A stretch of DNA of 64,000 nucleotides from Geomonas propionica (GCF_016458235.1 NZ_JAEMHK010000016.1:62001-126000); one strand, 5' to 3'. Numbered from the stretch's first letter, positions 42,250 through 51,957 are shown. Numbers and translations: made by a program. The notes: generated by a model not told the origin, from the sequence alone.

Positions 42250-44934
42250 ATGTTCTTGTTTTCCAATATACCCACCGGGCGCTCCGCGAAGCAGCAGGCT
42301 CCCGCCCAGCGCGCGACGGCGCCAAAGACCGCCGTCCAGGGCGCCTGCGAGCGCCGTCTGGTCGAGCTCTGCTCGATGTCGGTGCGCGACTCGCTGAAGG
42401 AACTCGACACCAAGGCCAAGGAAGGGCTCACCACCGACGAGGCCGAAAAGCGCCTCGACGAGTACGGCGCCAACGAGCTCGCCCACGCCAAACGTCTGGG
42501 CGTCATAGCCGACCTGTTGGAGCGCTGCAAGAGCCCGCTCGTCATCCAGCTCCTGGTGATCGCCATCCTCTCCGGCGCCGTCGGCGAGACCAAGTCCGCC
42601 GCCATCGTGACCGCCATGATCATCCTGAGCGTCGGGCTTTCCTTCATCCTGGACCGCCGCTCCGGGCAGGCGGTCGAGGCACTGGGGAAAAGGGTGCAGT
42701 CGCGCACCCTGGTGCTCAGGGACGGCCAGGAGACCGAGATCCGCATCTCCGACGTGGTCCCCGGCGACATCGTGCTCCTCATGGCGGGCTCCATCATCCC
42801 CGCCGACGTCAGGCTCCTCTCCGCCAAAGACTTCTTCGTCAGCCAGTCGGCGTTGACCGGCGAATCGATGCCGGTGGAAAAAAGCGCGCTGGTGGACAAG
42901 GAGCACGAGGCAGGGCTTTCCGCATGGGAGCTCCCCAACGCCTGCTACCTGGGCTCCAGCGTCAACAGCGGCTCGGCCCGCGCCGTGGTCGTCAACACCG
43001 GCGTGCGCACCCTGTTCGGCTCCATCTCCGCCTCGCTGGCCGAGAAGCCGGAGGAGACCAGCTTCGACAAGGGGACCCGCTCCTTCACCTGGCTCATGAT
43101 CCGCTTCATGCTGGTGATGACCGCCGCCGTCTTCATGATCGTCGGCATGACCAAGGGGAACTGGGTCGATGCCCTCCTCTTCGGCCTCTCCATCGCGGTC
43201 GGCCTCACCCCGGAAATGCTCCCGATGATCGTGACGGTGAACCTCGCCAAGGGCGCGCTCACCATGGCGGGCAAGAAGGTCATCATCAAGCGGCTCCCCT
43301 CGATCCAGAACTTCGGAGCCATCGACATCCTGTGCACCGACAAGACCGGCACCCTGACCCAGGACAAGGTCGTCCTGGAGAAGTACGTGGACCTCACCGG
43401 CCGCACCAGCGAGGACGTCCTCACCTACGCCTACCTGAACAGCCACTACCAGACGGGCCTCAGGAACCTGATCGACCGCGCCATCCTCGATCACACCGAC
43501 ATGAACGTGCAGCTCTGCCGCCTGGTGGACGAGCTCCCCTTCGACTTTCAGCGCCGGCGCATGTCGGTCGTCGTGGACTTCGAGGAAGACCACGTGCTCA
43601 TCTGCAAGGGTGCGGTGGAGGAGATCTACGAGTGCTGCAGCCACTACCAGATTGGCGAGGAGATCTATCCCCTCTTCGACATGATCAGGGACAACCTGTT
43701 TGAGGAGGTCGAGCGCCACAACCGCGACGGCTTCCGCGTGCTCGCTATCGCCTACCGCGAGTTCCCACGCCAGAAGACCCAGTTCGAGGTAAAGGACGAG
43801 TCGCAGATGATCCTTTTGGGCTTCATCGCCTTCTTCGATCCTCCCAAGGCGCAGGCCAGCGAGGCGCTCGGCCTCTTGCAGGAAGCGGGCGTGCGGGTCA
43901 AGGTGCTCACCGGCGACAACGGCCTGGTCACCCAGAGGGTTTGCATCAACGTCGGCCTGAAGGCCGATCGGATGCTGACCGGTGCCGAACTCTCCCGTGT
44001 CAGCGCGGAGGAGTTCCCGCAGATCGTGCAGGACGTGGACATCTTCGTGAAGCTTTCCCCCGCCCAGAAGGAGCAGATCGTGCGCAGCCTGCGCGCCAGC
44101 GGCCACGTGGTCGGCTTTTTGGGGGACGGCATCAACGACGCCCCGGCACTGAAAGCGGCCGACGTAGGCATCTCCGTTGATTCCGGCGTCGACGTCGCCA
44201 AGGAAACCGCCGACATCGTGCTCCTGGAGAAGAGCCTCCTGGTGCTCGAAGAAGGAATCATGGAAGGGCGCCGCGTCTTCGCCAACATCGTCAAGTACAT
44301 CAGGATGGGGGCCTCCTCCAACTTCGGCAACATGTTCTCGGTGATGGGGGCGAGCTACCTGCTCCCCTTCCTCCCCATGCAGCCGGTGCAGATCCTGACC
44401 AACAACCTCTTGTACGACTTCAGCCAGACCGGGATCCCGACCGACCGCGTCGACCCGGAGCTGGTGGCCAAGCCGCTCAAGTGGAACATCGAGAACATCA
44501 AGCGCTTCATGTTCTGCGTGGGGCCGATCAGCTCGGTCTTCGACTACGCGACCTTCGCCCTGATGTGGTATGTTTTCGGGTGCGCCGCCTACAACGCACC
44601 CGGCGTCACTGCGCTGCAGCAGGAGGGGCTCGCCAAGCTGTTCCAGACCGGGTGGTTCGTGGAGTCGCTGTTGACCCAGACCCTGATCGTGCACATCATC
44701 AGGACCCGGCGCATTCCGTTCTTCGGCAGCTGTGCCTCGATCCCCATGATCCTGACCACCCTGGGCATCATGGGCATCGGCGCCTGGCTCCCCTACTCTC
44801 CCTTCGCCGCGGCGCTCAACCTGGTGCCGCTGCCGCCGGTCTACTGGATCTGGATCATCGGGTTCCTGTTGACCTACTCGGTACTGACACACTTCGTGAA
44901 GACCTGGTTCTTCAACCGTTTTGGAGGTGACTGA
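42250..44934 (+). CDS. mgtA: MgtA/MgtB-type P-type Mg2+ ATPase
   Basis: An 894-residue P-type ATPase of the P3B class, importing Mg2+ through the inner membrane. The actuator motif is LTGESMPVEKSAL, the phosphorylation site is LCTDKTGTLTQDK, the nucleotide-binding motifs are CKGAVEEIYECC and LTGDNGLVTQRVC, and the hinge is GFLGDGINDAPALKAADVG. Membrane segment 4 carries GLTPEMLPMIVTVNLAKGAL, typical of MgtA. About ten membrane helices are visible, and the family-typical C-terminal helices (PPVYWIWIIGFLLTYSVL) are present. The ATG at 42250 has AGGAGAAGGAAGG before it. The M-box riboswitch controls it from upstream. It is followed with a 1-nt overlap by a PTS IIA-like gene. Confidence 0.95.
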   Translation: MFLFSNIPTGRSAKQQAPAQRATAPKTAVQGACERRLVELCSMSVRDSLKELDTKAKEGLTTDEAEKRLDEYGANELAHAKRLGVIADLLERCKSPLVIQLLVIAILSGAVGETKSAAIVTAMIILSVGLSFILDRRSGQAVEALGKRVQSRTLVLRDGQETEIRISDVVPGDIVLLMAGSIIPADVRLLSAKDFFVSQSALTGESMPVEKSALVDKEHEAGLSAWELPNACYLGSSVNSGSARAVVVNTGVRTLFGSISASLAEKPEETSFDKGTRSFTWLMIRFMLVMTAAVFMIVGMTKGNWVDALLFGLSIAVGLTPEMLPMIVTVNLAKGALTMAGKKVIIKRLPSIQNFGAIDILCTDKTGTLTQDKVVLEKYVDLTGRTSEDVLTYAYLNSHYQTGLRNLIDRAILDHTDMNVQLCRLVDELPFDFQRRRMSVVVDFEEDHVLICKGAVEEIYECCSHYQIGEEIYPLFDMIRDNLFEEVERHNRDGFRVLAIAYREFPRQKTQFEVKDESQMILLGFIAFFDPPKAQASEALGLLQEAGVRVKVLTGDNGLVTQRVCINVGLKADRMLTGAELSRVSAEEFPQIVQDVDIFVKLSPAQKEQIVRSLRASGHVVGFLGDGINDAPALKAADVGISVDSGVDVAKETADIVLLEKSLLVLEEGIMEGRRVFANIVKYIRMGASSNFGNMFSVMGASYLLPFLPMQPVQILTNNLLYDFSQTGIPTDRVDPELVAKPLKWNIENIKRFMFCVGPISSVFDYATFALMWYVFGCAAYNAPGVTALQQEGLAKLFQTGWFVESLLTQTLIVHIIRTRRIPFFGSCASIPMILTTLGIMGIGAWLPYSPFAAALNLVPLPPVYWIWIIGFLLTYSVLTHFVKTWFFNRFGGD

Positions 44935-45722
44935 TGGACAGCTTGCTCGACGCACTACAGGAAGGACGTCTCCTCGAGATACCTGACGACTACGACAAGG
45001 AAGACGCGCTGCGCTTCCTGGCCCACATCCTCGAGGCCGTGCCGTCGCTGCCGCCGGACACCGACGTCGCGGGGCTGATCCTCGCCAAGGAAGGGACCTC
45101 CAAGACCGCTCTCGGCAAGGGCTGGGCCTGCCCGGACGCCCGGGTACCTTTCGAGGAGGACTTGATCTGCGTCGTCGGATGGAGCCCGAAGGGGATCGAC
45201 TACGGCTCACCCGACGGGAAGCTGGTCAAGGTGATCGCCATGTACCTGGTTCCGGAGAACCAGCGCAGCAACTACCTGCGCGAGGTTTCCCTGCTCGCCA
45301 AGGCACTGGAGATCTACCCGGAGATCGAGCGGCTGAACGCGGCCGACAGCCTGAACGACATCCGTGACCACCTGCTCGACCTGATCAGCACCACCAAAGG
45401 GACCGTCGGGCCCGACTCCCGCGCGCGCATGATCCGCCTGCAGGGACGGGCCGCCGCGGTGGAACCCGCACCCTATGATCTGGCCAACCTGATCGTGGAG
45501 CCGATCACCATCCTGGTGGGCGACGGCCTGAAGCCGGTCGTGCTCGGACACGACCAGGCACTCGTCGAACTGTTGGAAGGATTCCAGGGGTTGGCCGGGG
45601 AGTTGACCGGGCATAGCGCCTTCAATACCGGCGGCTGGCGCATCGTCAAACGCAAGGAGGCCTCCTTCACCGGAGAGCGCCTCCTCATCGACTGCCTGGC
45701 CCTCAGGACTTCCGGCAAATAA
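44934..45722 (+). CDS. PTS EIIA (type-2/PtsN-like) domain protein with active-site His replaced by Asp
   Basis: A 262-residue protein. Residues about 1-150 match the fructose-type EIIA (PtsN) fold: LAKEGTSKTALGKGWACPDA, then FEEDLICVVGWSPKGIDYGS and VIAMYLVPENQRSNYLREVS. At the position of the phosphorylated His in the 'IPHGK'-type motif of PtsN there is Asp68 (GKGWACPDAR), so phosphotransfer through His is not possible. Residues about 165-262 form a second unrecognised domain ending in LIDCLALRTSGK. The start codon overlaps the stop of the Mg2+ ATPase gene by one base, so translation is probably coupled. It probably acts as a regulator of the pump (inference), since PtsN-type proteins often control ion transporters. 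Confidence 0.8.
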   Translation: MDSLLDALQEGRLLEIPDDYDKEDALRFLAHILEAVPSLPPDTDVAGLILAKEGTSKTALGKGWACPDARVPFEEDLICVVGWSPKGIDYGSPDGKLVKVIAMYLVPENQRSNYLREVSLLAKALEIYPEIERLNAADSLNDIRDHLLDLISTTKGTVGPDSRARMIRLQGRAAAVEPAPYDLANLIVEPITILVGDGLKPVVLGHDQALVELLEGFQGLAGELTGHSAFNTGGWRIVKRKEASFTGERLLIDCLALRTSGK

Positions 45723-45761
45723 ACATCCAACCACAGGATTAACTGTCTCAGCGTACCAACG

Positions 45762-45794
45762 AACCCCGCTTTCCCGAGCGGGGTTTTCTTTTTG
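45762..45794 (+). terminator. Intrinsic terminator of the mgtA operon
   Basis: AACCCCGCT (45762-45770) pairs with AGCGGGGTT (45777-45785) with a TTCCCG loop, followed by TTCTTTTTG. It lies 40 nt after the EIIA-like stop. Confidence 0.9.
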
Positions 45795-45806
45795 TTCTGT
45801 TTGGGG

Positions 45807-45885
45807 TTGACAGCCCTCAACTGTGCCTATTCTTTCAATGAATATATCCAAAGTTATAGTCACTTTATACCCGGATATATATTCA
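45807..45885 (+). promoter_or_regulatory. Possible promoter and operator of the secreted protein
   Basis: TTGACA (45807-45812) and TATTCT (45828-45833) form a -35/-10-like pair with a short 15-nt spacer. An inverted repeat TGAATATATCC (45839-45849) / GGATATATATTCA (45873-45885, two extra bases) follows, in AT-rich DNA. Support is only from sequence. Confidence 0.35.
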
Positions 45886-45976
45886 GCAATCGCTATTTAT
45901 GCTTTATAGGTAGAACAATCTCTGACACCATTAATCCTACAATGGAATCTTTCAACAGACACAGGAGGGCAATAAC

Positions 45977-46582
45977 ATGAAAAAGTTCAAGTCTGGCATT
46001 TTGGTTGCGGCACTGGTAGCACTACCGGTCATGGCAATGGCTAATCCGACCGTTGTGACCATCTCGGCACCGGTCAACGGTGGCACCACTCAGGTGGATA
46101 CTCTCCCCATGTCGGTCCCGGTGACCGGCTCCGTCTTCCACAGCCCCGGGACCATCAACAACATGAGAGCATGCCTTTCCGTTGATGCTGGAGCCGAAGT
46201 TTGCGGTCCCACCTTCACGGGCGTAGGCAACAAGAGTTCCTTCACCTTCAATATCGGTGGCGACATCTTTGCTCCCGGCCTTCACACCTTCAAGGTTTGC
46301 GCAGACAAGGTCGATGGCGGTCACCTCGGCTGTGCAACCGTCGAGCATACCTTCACCGTCGCCCAGTCGGCCTGCGATGAAGTGGATCCCCCTGCCATCG
46401 CCAATGACTACATGAACGGCATCAACCTGCCGAACGCTTTCAACCAAGTACGTGGCAAGATCATCAACCAGATCGCTGCCAACATGAACGAAGGCAAGTA
46501 CGGCACCTGCAACTACAACGCAACCAAGGTCAAAGAGGATGTCGATGTTCTGCTGGCTCAGGCTGGCTGGACCGGCAACTAA
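45977..46582 (+). CDS. Secreted hypothetical protein with possible Ig-like fold
   Basis: A 201-residue protein. A signal peptide (SGILVAALVALPVMAMA) is followed by a Thr/Val/Gly-rich beta domain, about residues 25-130 (PTVVTISAPVNGGTTQVDTL ... GDIFAPGLHTFKVCADKVDG), with paired Cys, resembling an Ig-like or beta-sandwich fold. A C-terminal helical part ends NYNATKVKEDVDVLLAQAGW. It is probably extracytoplasmic; no family was recognised. AGGAGGG is seven nt before the ATG. It is a single gene flanked by terminators at both sides. Confidence 0.82.
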   Translation: MKKFKSGILVAALVALPVMAMANPTVVTISAPVNGGTTQVDTLPMSVPVTGSVFHSPGTINNMRACLSVDAGAEVCGPTFTGVGNKSSFTFNIGGDIFAPGLHTFKVCADKVDGGHLGCATVEHTFTVAQSACDEVDPPAIANDYMNGINLPNAFNQVRGKIINQIAANMNEGKYGTCNYNATKVKEDVDVLLAQAGWTGN

Positions 46583-46599
46583 GACCTCCGGACAGGGGT

Positions 46600-46640
46600 G
46601 ACAATACGAGGGGCAGCCGTTTCACTACGGCTGCCCCTTT
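46600..46640 (+). terminator. Intrinsic terminator
   Basis: GGGGCAGCCGT (46610-46620) pairs with ACGGCTGCCCC (46626-46636), followed by TTTG. It sits 27 nt after the secreted protein's stop. Confidence 0.75.
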
Positions 46641-46798
46641 GTCGTTTGCGGTGCGACTCTCTTAACATGACGTTCTTTGTCATGTTTTTGTCATTTGGTT
46701 GCAAGCTGGTCTCTTTTAAAATATCCTTCTGCCAATGATAAAGGGGGACTGGCACCTGCGGAGCCAGTCCCCGTGCGGTCCAAAAGGAGAGGAAACTG

Positions 46799-47389
46799 AT
46801 GTCAGAACTGAACGACTTGCAGAACCGGCTCGACTCCTCCGAAGCGAGGAACTCCCTCAACAACTGGGTCGCCATCGCGGTGGCGCTCATCTCGGTGTTC
46901 ATGGCGGTATGCAAGGTGAAGGACGACAACATCGTGCAGGCCATGCTGCAGGCGAAGTCGGACCAGGTGGACACCTGGAACGAGTACCAAGCCAAGAAAC
47001 TGAAACAGCACCTGGCAGAGCTGGGGCTGAACCAGGTGGTGGCCCTGGAGTCGATGGCGCCGGGCAAGGTGTCGGCTCCCCTGGCGGCACAGCAGAAGCA
47101 GTACGGCGACAACATCGCCCGCTACAAGGTGGAGGAGGCAAAGCTCGCCGACAAGGCCAACGCGCTCGGCAAGCAGTACGACGACCTCAACTACCGGGAC
47201 GACCAGTTCGACCTCTCCGACGCCACCCTGGCGGTCTCGCTGGCCATGCTCGCCATCACCTCGCTCACCGGGAAGAGAAAGCTCCTCTACCTGGCGCTGG
47301 GTTTCGCCTTTTTCGGCATCCTCATGGGATTTGCGGGCCTCGCCGGGCTTGCGCTGCACCCGACCGCCCTGGTGAAGGTACTCACCTAA
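46799..47389 (+). CDS. DUF4337-like membrane protein
   Basis: A 196-residue protein with one membrane helix near the N-terminus (NWVAIAVALISVFMAVCKVK), a long charged coiled-coil middle and two C-terminal helices (ATLAVSLAMLAITSLTGKRK, LYLALGFAFFGILMGFAGLA). This layout and the early 'KVKDDNIVQAMLQAKSDQVD' motif match the DUF4337 family of unknown function. AAAAGGAG nine nt before the ATG supports the start. Its end overlaps the end of the convergent unknown gene by 4 nt. Confidence 0.82.
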   Translation: MSELNDLQNRLDSSEARNSLNNWVAIAVALISVFMAVCKVKDDNIVQAMLQAKSDQVDTWNEYQAKKLKQHLAELGLNQVVALESMAPGKVSAPLAAQQKQYGDNIARYKVEEAKLADKANALGKQYDDLNYRDDQFDLSDATLAVSLAMLAITSLTGKRKLLYLALGFAFFGILMGFAGLAGLALHPTALVKVLT

Positions 47390-48882
47390 CCCTGGCGGTT
47401 CGCCCCGCGCCCCGCCTCGCCGGCGATAGTTTCGAAGAGGTCGGACACCAGCTTGGAGAGGTGGCACCCGGACAGGAACAGGCAGTAGCCGTGGTCGTCG
47501 GTGATGATCCGCTTCTTCAAGGGGCGGTGCTCGCTCTCCGACAGCAGTTCCTCGAGGGTTCTCCGGATGGTCTTCCCCTTGGGCACCACCTCGATGTCCC
47601 GCCCGCACCCCGAGTCGTCCAGGGCGCAGACGTACCAGAGCCTCAAAGGGGCAAGCCCGGGGTCGGCCTCCAGGTGGCCGCTGGTCTTCGCAAAGTTGAT
47701 CACCTTGAGCGCCAGCTGCAGCTTGGCCATGTTGTAGCAGGACTCGTCGACGATGTTGCCGTGCTCGAAGAAGGGGATCACGTGCAGCCAAGGCTCCTGG
47801 CGCACCTGCTCCCCGGACGGCTTTTGCTCCCGCCCCACCACGAACAGCGCCCAGACGTACCCGGTGTAGAAGAGCCGGGAACTGGCCGGGTTGCCGATCA
47901 CGCTGTGCCCCTCGTACTCGAGGATGAAGGCCTCGCGGTCGGGATTCAAAAGCTCCTGCTGGGCGCCGCAGATCTCCCCCTGGAAGAAGCTGCTCGGGGG
48001 CCACAGCCTCCCGGTGATGCTGGCATGAAGGGCGGGATGCGCGGTGCTGCTTCTGCCCGCCACCGCCTTGCGCAGGTCCGCCAACAGCTGTTCCTTCCTC
48101 TCGTCCCTGACCCTGACCCGCACCGAGTTGTTCTCGTCCCCGAAGCCGTATTGCAACGTCACCGGGCCGCCCCACTGGTCGCAGCTGCAGATCGGCACGC
48201 TCGGTCCCCACAAAAGCCACAGGTTGAAGATGGTCATCTGCGGCGGCGAGAAGGCTCGGTTGGCCATGCGGTCGTAACAGGAGATGATCGGGTCCCAGTC
48301 GTCGGCGAAGCGGGACATGAGACCGGCCAGGAGGTTCAGCGGCAATAAAAAGCCGTGCTCTATCTTGACGCTGCAGAGAAAGGAGGCCTGCTCGTCCAGC
48401 GAGAGTCTCAACTCGGACACGGCGAGGAGGTACTGCTTGATGCCGTCCTTGGTGCCGTCGTCGTTCAGGCGGAAGACGTCCACCACCTCGATCACCGGCT
48501 CCCTCTCCTTGATCTTCAGCGCCCCGAACTTGGCGCGGGTCGAGCGTTTCCACTCGGCCACCTCCTGCCGGTAGGCGGTGTCGTCGTACTGCAGCTGGTA
48601 GCGCTTGGTCCTGGCGTCGAAGAACCACTTGGGCTCGCGGCGCGGCTTGGGGTGCAAAAGCCGCAGCTCCAGCCAAAGCCGCATCTGTCTTCTGAACATG
48701 GCGGGGCGGAAAGGCCAGGCGGAGTCATAGCACGCCTTGAGCGTGTTCAAGACGGGGAGGTTTTCCTGTATGGAGAGACAGCGCCAGACCAGGCGGATGG
48801 GGGGAAGAAAGAACCAGAGCAGGTAGAAGAAAGCGGTGGCTACCGCGAGGACTGTAGCGACAATTTCCTTGTAGCTTCCCAT
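47386..48882 (-). CDS. Hypothetical membrane-anchored protein, 498 residues
   Basis: One N-terminal membrane helix (IVATVLAVATAFFYLLWFFL) anchors a mixed alpha/beta soluble part with no recognised family. Features include a scatter of Cys (VPICSCDQWGG, GCGRDIEV), a QYGFGDENNSVRVRVRDERK stretch and a Trp/Phe-rich middle. The ATG at 48882 has only a weak GGGGG upstream. It is convergent with the DUF4337 gene (4-nt overlap at the stops). It is not a shadow: codon composition and length fit a real gene, and no better frame lies opposite. Confidence 0.7.
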   Translation of the reverse strand: MGSYKEIVATVLAVATAFFYLLWFFLPPIRLVWRCLSIQENLPVLNTLKACYDSAWPFRPAMFRRQMRLWLELRLLHPKPRREPKWFFDARTKRYQLQYDDTAYRQEVAEWKRSTRAKFGALKIKEREPVIEVVDVFRLNDDGTKDGIKQYLLAVSELRLSLDEQASFLCSVKIEHGFLLPLNLLAGLMSRFADDWDPIISCYDRMANRAFSPPQMTIFNLWLLWGPSVPICSCDQWGGPVTLQYGFGDENNSVRVRVRDERKEQLLADLRKAVAGRSSTAHPALHASITGRLWPPSSFFQGEICGAQQELLNPDREAFILEYEGHSVIGNPASSRLFYTGYVWALFVVGREQKPSGEQVRQEPWLHVIPFFEHGNIVDESCYNMAKLQLALKVINFAKTSGHLEADPGLAPLRLWYVCALDDSGCGRDIEVVPKGKTIRRTLEELLSESEHRPLKKRIITDDHGYCLFLSGCHLSKLVSDLFETIAGEAGRGANRQG

Positions 48883-49062
48883 GGCGAGCCCCCACTGTCA
48901 GATTAAAAACAACCCACCAAGTGTAGCGATCGCGCCGGCTTTTTCAACGATCCCCCCCAACCGCCTCAGCCTTCACGTATCTTCTCAATTTTTCGCTCAA
49001 CTTTCCGATAAGAGCCTTAGCGGCATACCAGACACTTTCTCGTTGCAAGGACGTTCCATTCA

Positions 49063-51930
49063 ATGAAACCACGCTTGATCCAGAAACCGGCACTGGCCTT
49101 CCTGGTGCTCATCTGTACCTGCCTGTGCGGCCTCGTCTTCCTGTTGGCCTATCAACAGGCCAGGGGGTCGGCCATCTCGCGGCTGCACGACGAGCAGATG
49201 ATCCACGCCAAGCAGGCGGCGCAGGGAATCCAGGATTACTTCAGCACCTGGACCGGGATCCTCAGCTCCATGGCGCGCATGAAAGAGATCGCTGCGGCGG
49301 ACGAGTCCGGCCGGGAGCAGATGGAGTTCTTCTACGACGCCCACAAGGAGCAGATCCGCGCCTTCACCCGGGTGGACGAAAACGGCATCGTCCTGGTCAG
49401 CATCCCGCAACGCGAGGCGGCGGGGAGAAACATCTCGGCGCAAAAGCACATACAGGAACTGCTGCGCACCCGCAAGCCGGTGGTGAGCGACGTGTTCCGC
49501 GCGGTGCAGGGATACGACGCCATAGCCCTGCACGTGCCGGTCTACGACGGCAACCGCTTCCGGGGCAGCATCGCCATCGTCATCAACTTCCAGAACCTCG
49601 CCAAGCGCTACCTCGACGTGATCAAGATCGGCAAGACCGGCCACGCCTGGGTGGTCAGCCGCGACGGGACCGTGCTCTATTCCCCGGTTCCGGGGCACAG
49701 CGGCCAAAGCATCTTCGTCAACGGCAAGAGCTATCCGTCCCTGCTCGCCATGGCGCAGCGGATGCTGCAGGGGCTGTCCGGCACAGCGACCTATACCGCC
49801 CCCGCCGATCGGGACCCGCACGGTGCGCCGACCCGGCAGCTCGCCGTCTACCAACCGATAACCGTGGGCAACACCTTCTGGTCCATCGCCGTGTCCTCGT
49901 CGGAACGGGAAATCCTCGCCTCGCTTACCGCGTACCGTAACCGGCTGGTGCTGGCGGTGCTGATCCTGCTGGCGGTGGGAGTGGCGGCTTCGATATTCAT
50001 CGCGAGGGCCATGCTGATCGTGAAGGAAGAGGAGGCCCGCCGTGAGGCCGAGGCGGAGTTGAGGGCGAGCGAACAGCGCTACCGCGACCTGTTCGAACAC
50101 AACCCGGCCCCGATGCTGATTTACGAGCGCGCCACCTGGGAGTTGGTGGCGGTCAACGACGCCTTCCTGATCGCCTACGGCTACACCATGGACGAGGTGC
50201 TCTCGCTGCACCTGACCGACCTCTATCCGGAAAGCGAGAAAGGCAAAATCACCCAAGTAGCCGCGCAGCTTTCCGGCCACACCTACGTCGGCGAATGGCA
50301 CCACCGGCGCAAGGACGGCACCGAGTTCCCCATCGTGGTCACCTCGCACGACGCCGTGTACCAGGGGCGGACCTGCCGCATCGCCGTCATCACGGACATC
50401 ACCGAACGCAAGAAGATGGAAAAAGCGATCGAGGAGGAGTCCCGGTTCAACCGGATCCTTCTGGAGCAGTCCCCGGACGGCATCGTCATCATCGACCCGG
50501 CGACGGCGCGCTTCATCAACTTCAACAGCGCCGTCTGCCGGCAACTAGGCTACAGCAGGGAAGAGTTCGGGCAGCTCTCGGTTTTCGACGTGGAGGCGCA
50601 GGAGACCGGCGAGGAGACCCGCGCGCGCATCGCCGAGATTCTCGCCAACGGCAGGGGGAGCTTCGAGACGGTGCAGCGTACCCGCACCGGTGAACTGAGA
50701 AACGTCGAGGTGAACGCCCAGATCATCAACATCCAGGACCACCCGGTGTACTACTGCATCTGGCGCGACGTGACCGAGCACAAGAAACTGGAGGAGCAGC
50801 TCAGGCAGTCGCAGAAGATGGAATCGGTGGGGCGTCTGGCCGGCGGCGTGGCGCACGACTTCAACAACATGCTCGGCGTCATCATCGGCTCCGCGGAGCT
50901 GTGCCGGCACCGGCTCCCCGAGGACAGCCAGGTGCAAAAATACCTCGAGCACATCCTGAAGGCGGCGCAACGCTCCAGCGAAATCACCCGGCAGTTGTTG
51001 GCCTTCTCGCGCAAGGAGATCGTTTCCCCCAAGGCGGTGAACCTGAACAGCCAGATCATCGACTCGGAGAAGATGCTCTGCCGCCTGATCGGCGAGGATG
51101 TCCGCCTCAACTTCAAGCCGGCCACCTCGATATGGACCGTCCTCATCGACCCGTCCCAGGTGGACCAGATCCTCATGAACCTGTCCGCCAATTCACGCGA
51201 CGCCATGCCCGACGGCGGCACCCTCAACATCGAGACCTCTAACATCCGCCTCGACCCCGATTACTGCCGGCATCACTCCGGCTGCTCCCCCGGCGACTAC
51301 GTCAAGCTGACCGTGAGCGACACCGGCATCGGCATGGACCGGGAGACCCGGGAGCACATCTTCGAGCCCTTCTTCACCACCAAGGGATTGGGCGTGGGGA
51401 CCGGGCTGGGACTCGCCACCGTGTACGGCATCGTCACCCAGAACAACGGCTTCATCACCGTCTACAGCGAGCCCGGCCACGGCACCGTGTTCGCCATCTA
51501 TTTCCCGCGGCTCCACGATGCCGAAGCCGACGTCGAGGAAATGGATGTCGCCATCCCCTCCACCGGCAGCGGCACGGTGCTCCTGGTCGAGGACGAGGAG
51601 ATGCTCTTATGGACCACGACCAGGATGCTCGAGGAGATGGGCTACACCGTGATCCAGGCACAGAGCCCGGCGAAGGCGATCGGAATTTGCGACCAAGGGG
51701 AGCGGATCGACTTGGTGCTGACGGACGTGGTGATGCCGGGAATGAACGGGCGTGAGATGGCCGAGCGGATCAGGGCGATCCGCCCGGAGGTGAAGGTGTT
51801 ATTCATGTCGGGCTATACCGCCGATATCGTGGCGCAGCGCGGCATAGTGGAAGAGGGGATGCACTACATCCCGAAACCGCTGGACGCGAGGAAGCTGAAC
51901 GAGAAGATCGCGCAGATGCTGGCGCAGTGA
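49063..51930 (+). CDS. Hybrid sensor histidine kinase (dCache-PAS-PAS-HisKA-HATPase-REC)
   Basis: A 955-residue membrane kinase. Helices near residues 10-30 and 303-325 enclose an extracytoplasmic Cache-type sensor (about 35-295; SMARMKEIAAADESGREQME ... RDGTVLYSPVPGHSG). Two PAS domains follow (about 345-460 and 470-590). The HisKA phospho-acceptor is His598 (RLAGGVAHDFNNML), the HATPase has VSDTGIGMD and GTGLGLATVYGI, and a C-terminal receiver has Asp888 (LVLTDVVMPGMNG). A free response regulator is not adjacent, so the internal receiver may pass the phosphate on. AGGACG upstream of the ATG is a weak match. It is a single gene. Confidence 0.93.
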   Translation: MKPRLIQKPALAFLVLICTCLCGLVFLLAYQQARGSAISRLHDEQMIHAKQAAQGIQDYFSTWTGILSSMARMKEIAAADESGREQMEFFYDAHKEQIRAFTRVDENGIVLVSIPQREAAGRNISAQKHIQELLRTRKPVVSDVFRAVQGYDAIALHVPVYDGNRFRGSIAIVINFQNLAKRYLDVIKIGKTGHAWVVSRDGTVLYSPVPGHSGQSIFVNGKSYPSLLAMAQRMLQGLSGTATYTAPADRDPHGAPTRQLAVYQPITVGNTFWSIAVSSSEREILASLTAYRNRLVLAVLILLAVGVAASIFIARAMLIVKEEEARREAEAELRASEQRYRDLFEHNPAPMLIYERATWELVAVNDAFLIAYGYTMDEVLSLHLTDLYPESEKGKITQVAAQLSGHTYVGEWHHRRKDGTEFPIVVTSHDAVYQGRTCRIAVITDITERKKMEKAIEEESRFNRILLEQSPDGIVIIDPATARFINFNSAVCRQLGYSREEFGQLSVFDVEAQETGEETRARIAEILANGRGSFETVQRTRTGELRNVEVNAQIINIQDHPVYYCIWRDVTEHKKLEEQLRQSQKMESVGRLAGGVAHDFNNMLGVIIGSAELCRHRLPEDSQVQKYLEHILKAAQRSSEITRQLLAFSRKEIVSPKAVNLNSQIIDSEKMLCRLIGEDVRLNFKPATSIWTVLIDPSQVDQILMNLSANSRDAMPDGGTLNIETSNIRLDPDYCRHHSGCSPGDYVKLTVSDTGIGMDRETREHIFEPFFTTKGLGVGTGLGLATVYGIVTQNNGFITVYSEPGHGTVFAIYFPRLHDAEADVEEMDVAIPSTGSGTVLLVEDEEMLLWTTTRMLEEMGYTVIQAQSPAKAIGICDQGERIDLVLTDVVMPGMNGREMAERIRAIRPEVKVLFMSGYTADIVAQRGIVEEGMHYIPKPLDARKLNEKIAQMLAQ

Positions 51931-51957
51931 CGGTGCCGGGCAGTTGCTGTCACGGCA

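Noticed and set aside
41988-45210. Long minus-strand open frames (317 and 1055 codons)
   Set aside because: Shadows of the Mg2+ ATPase gene; no motif or start signal.
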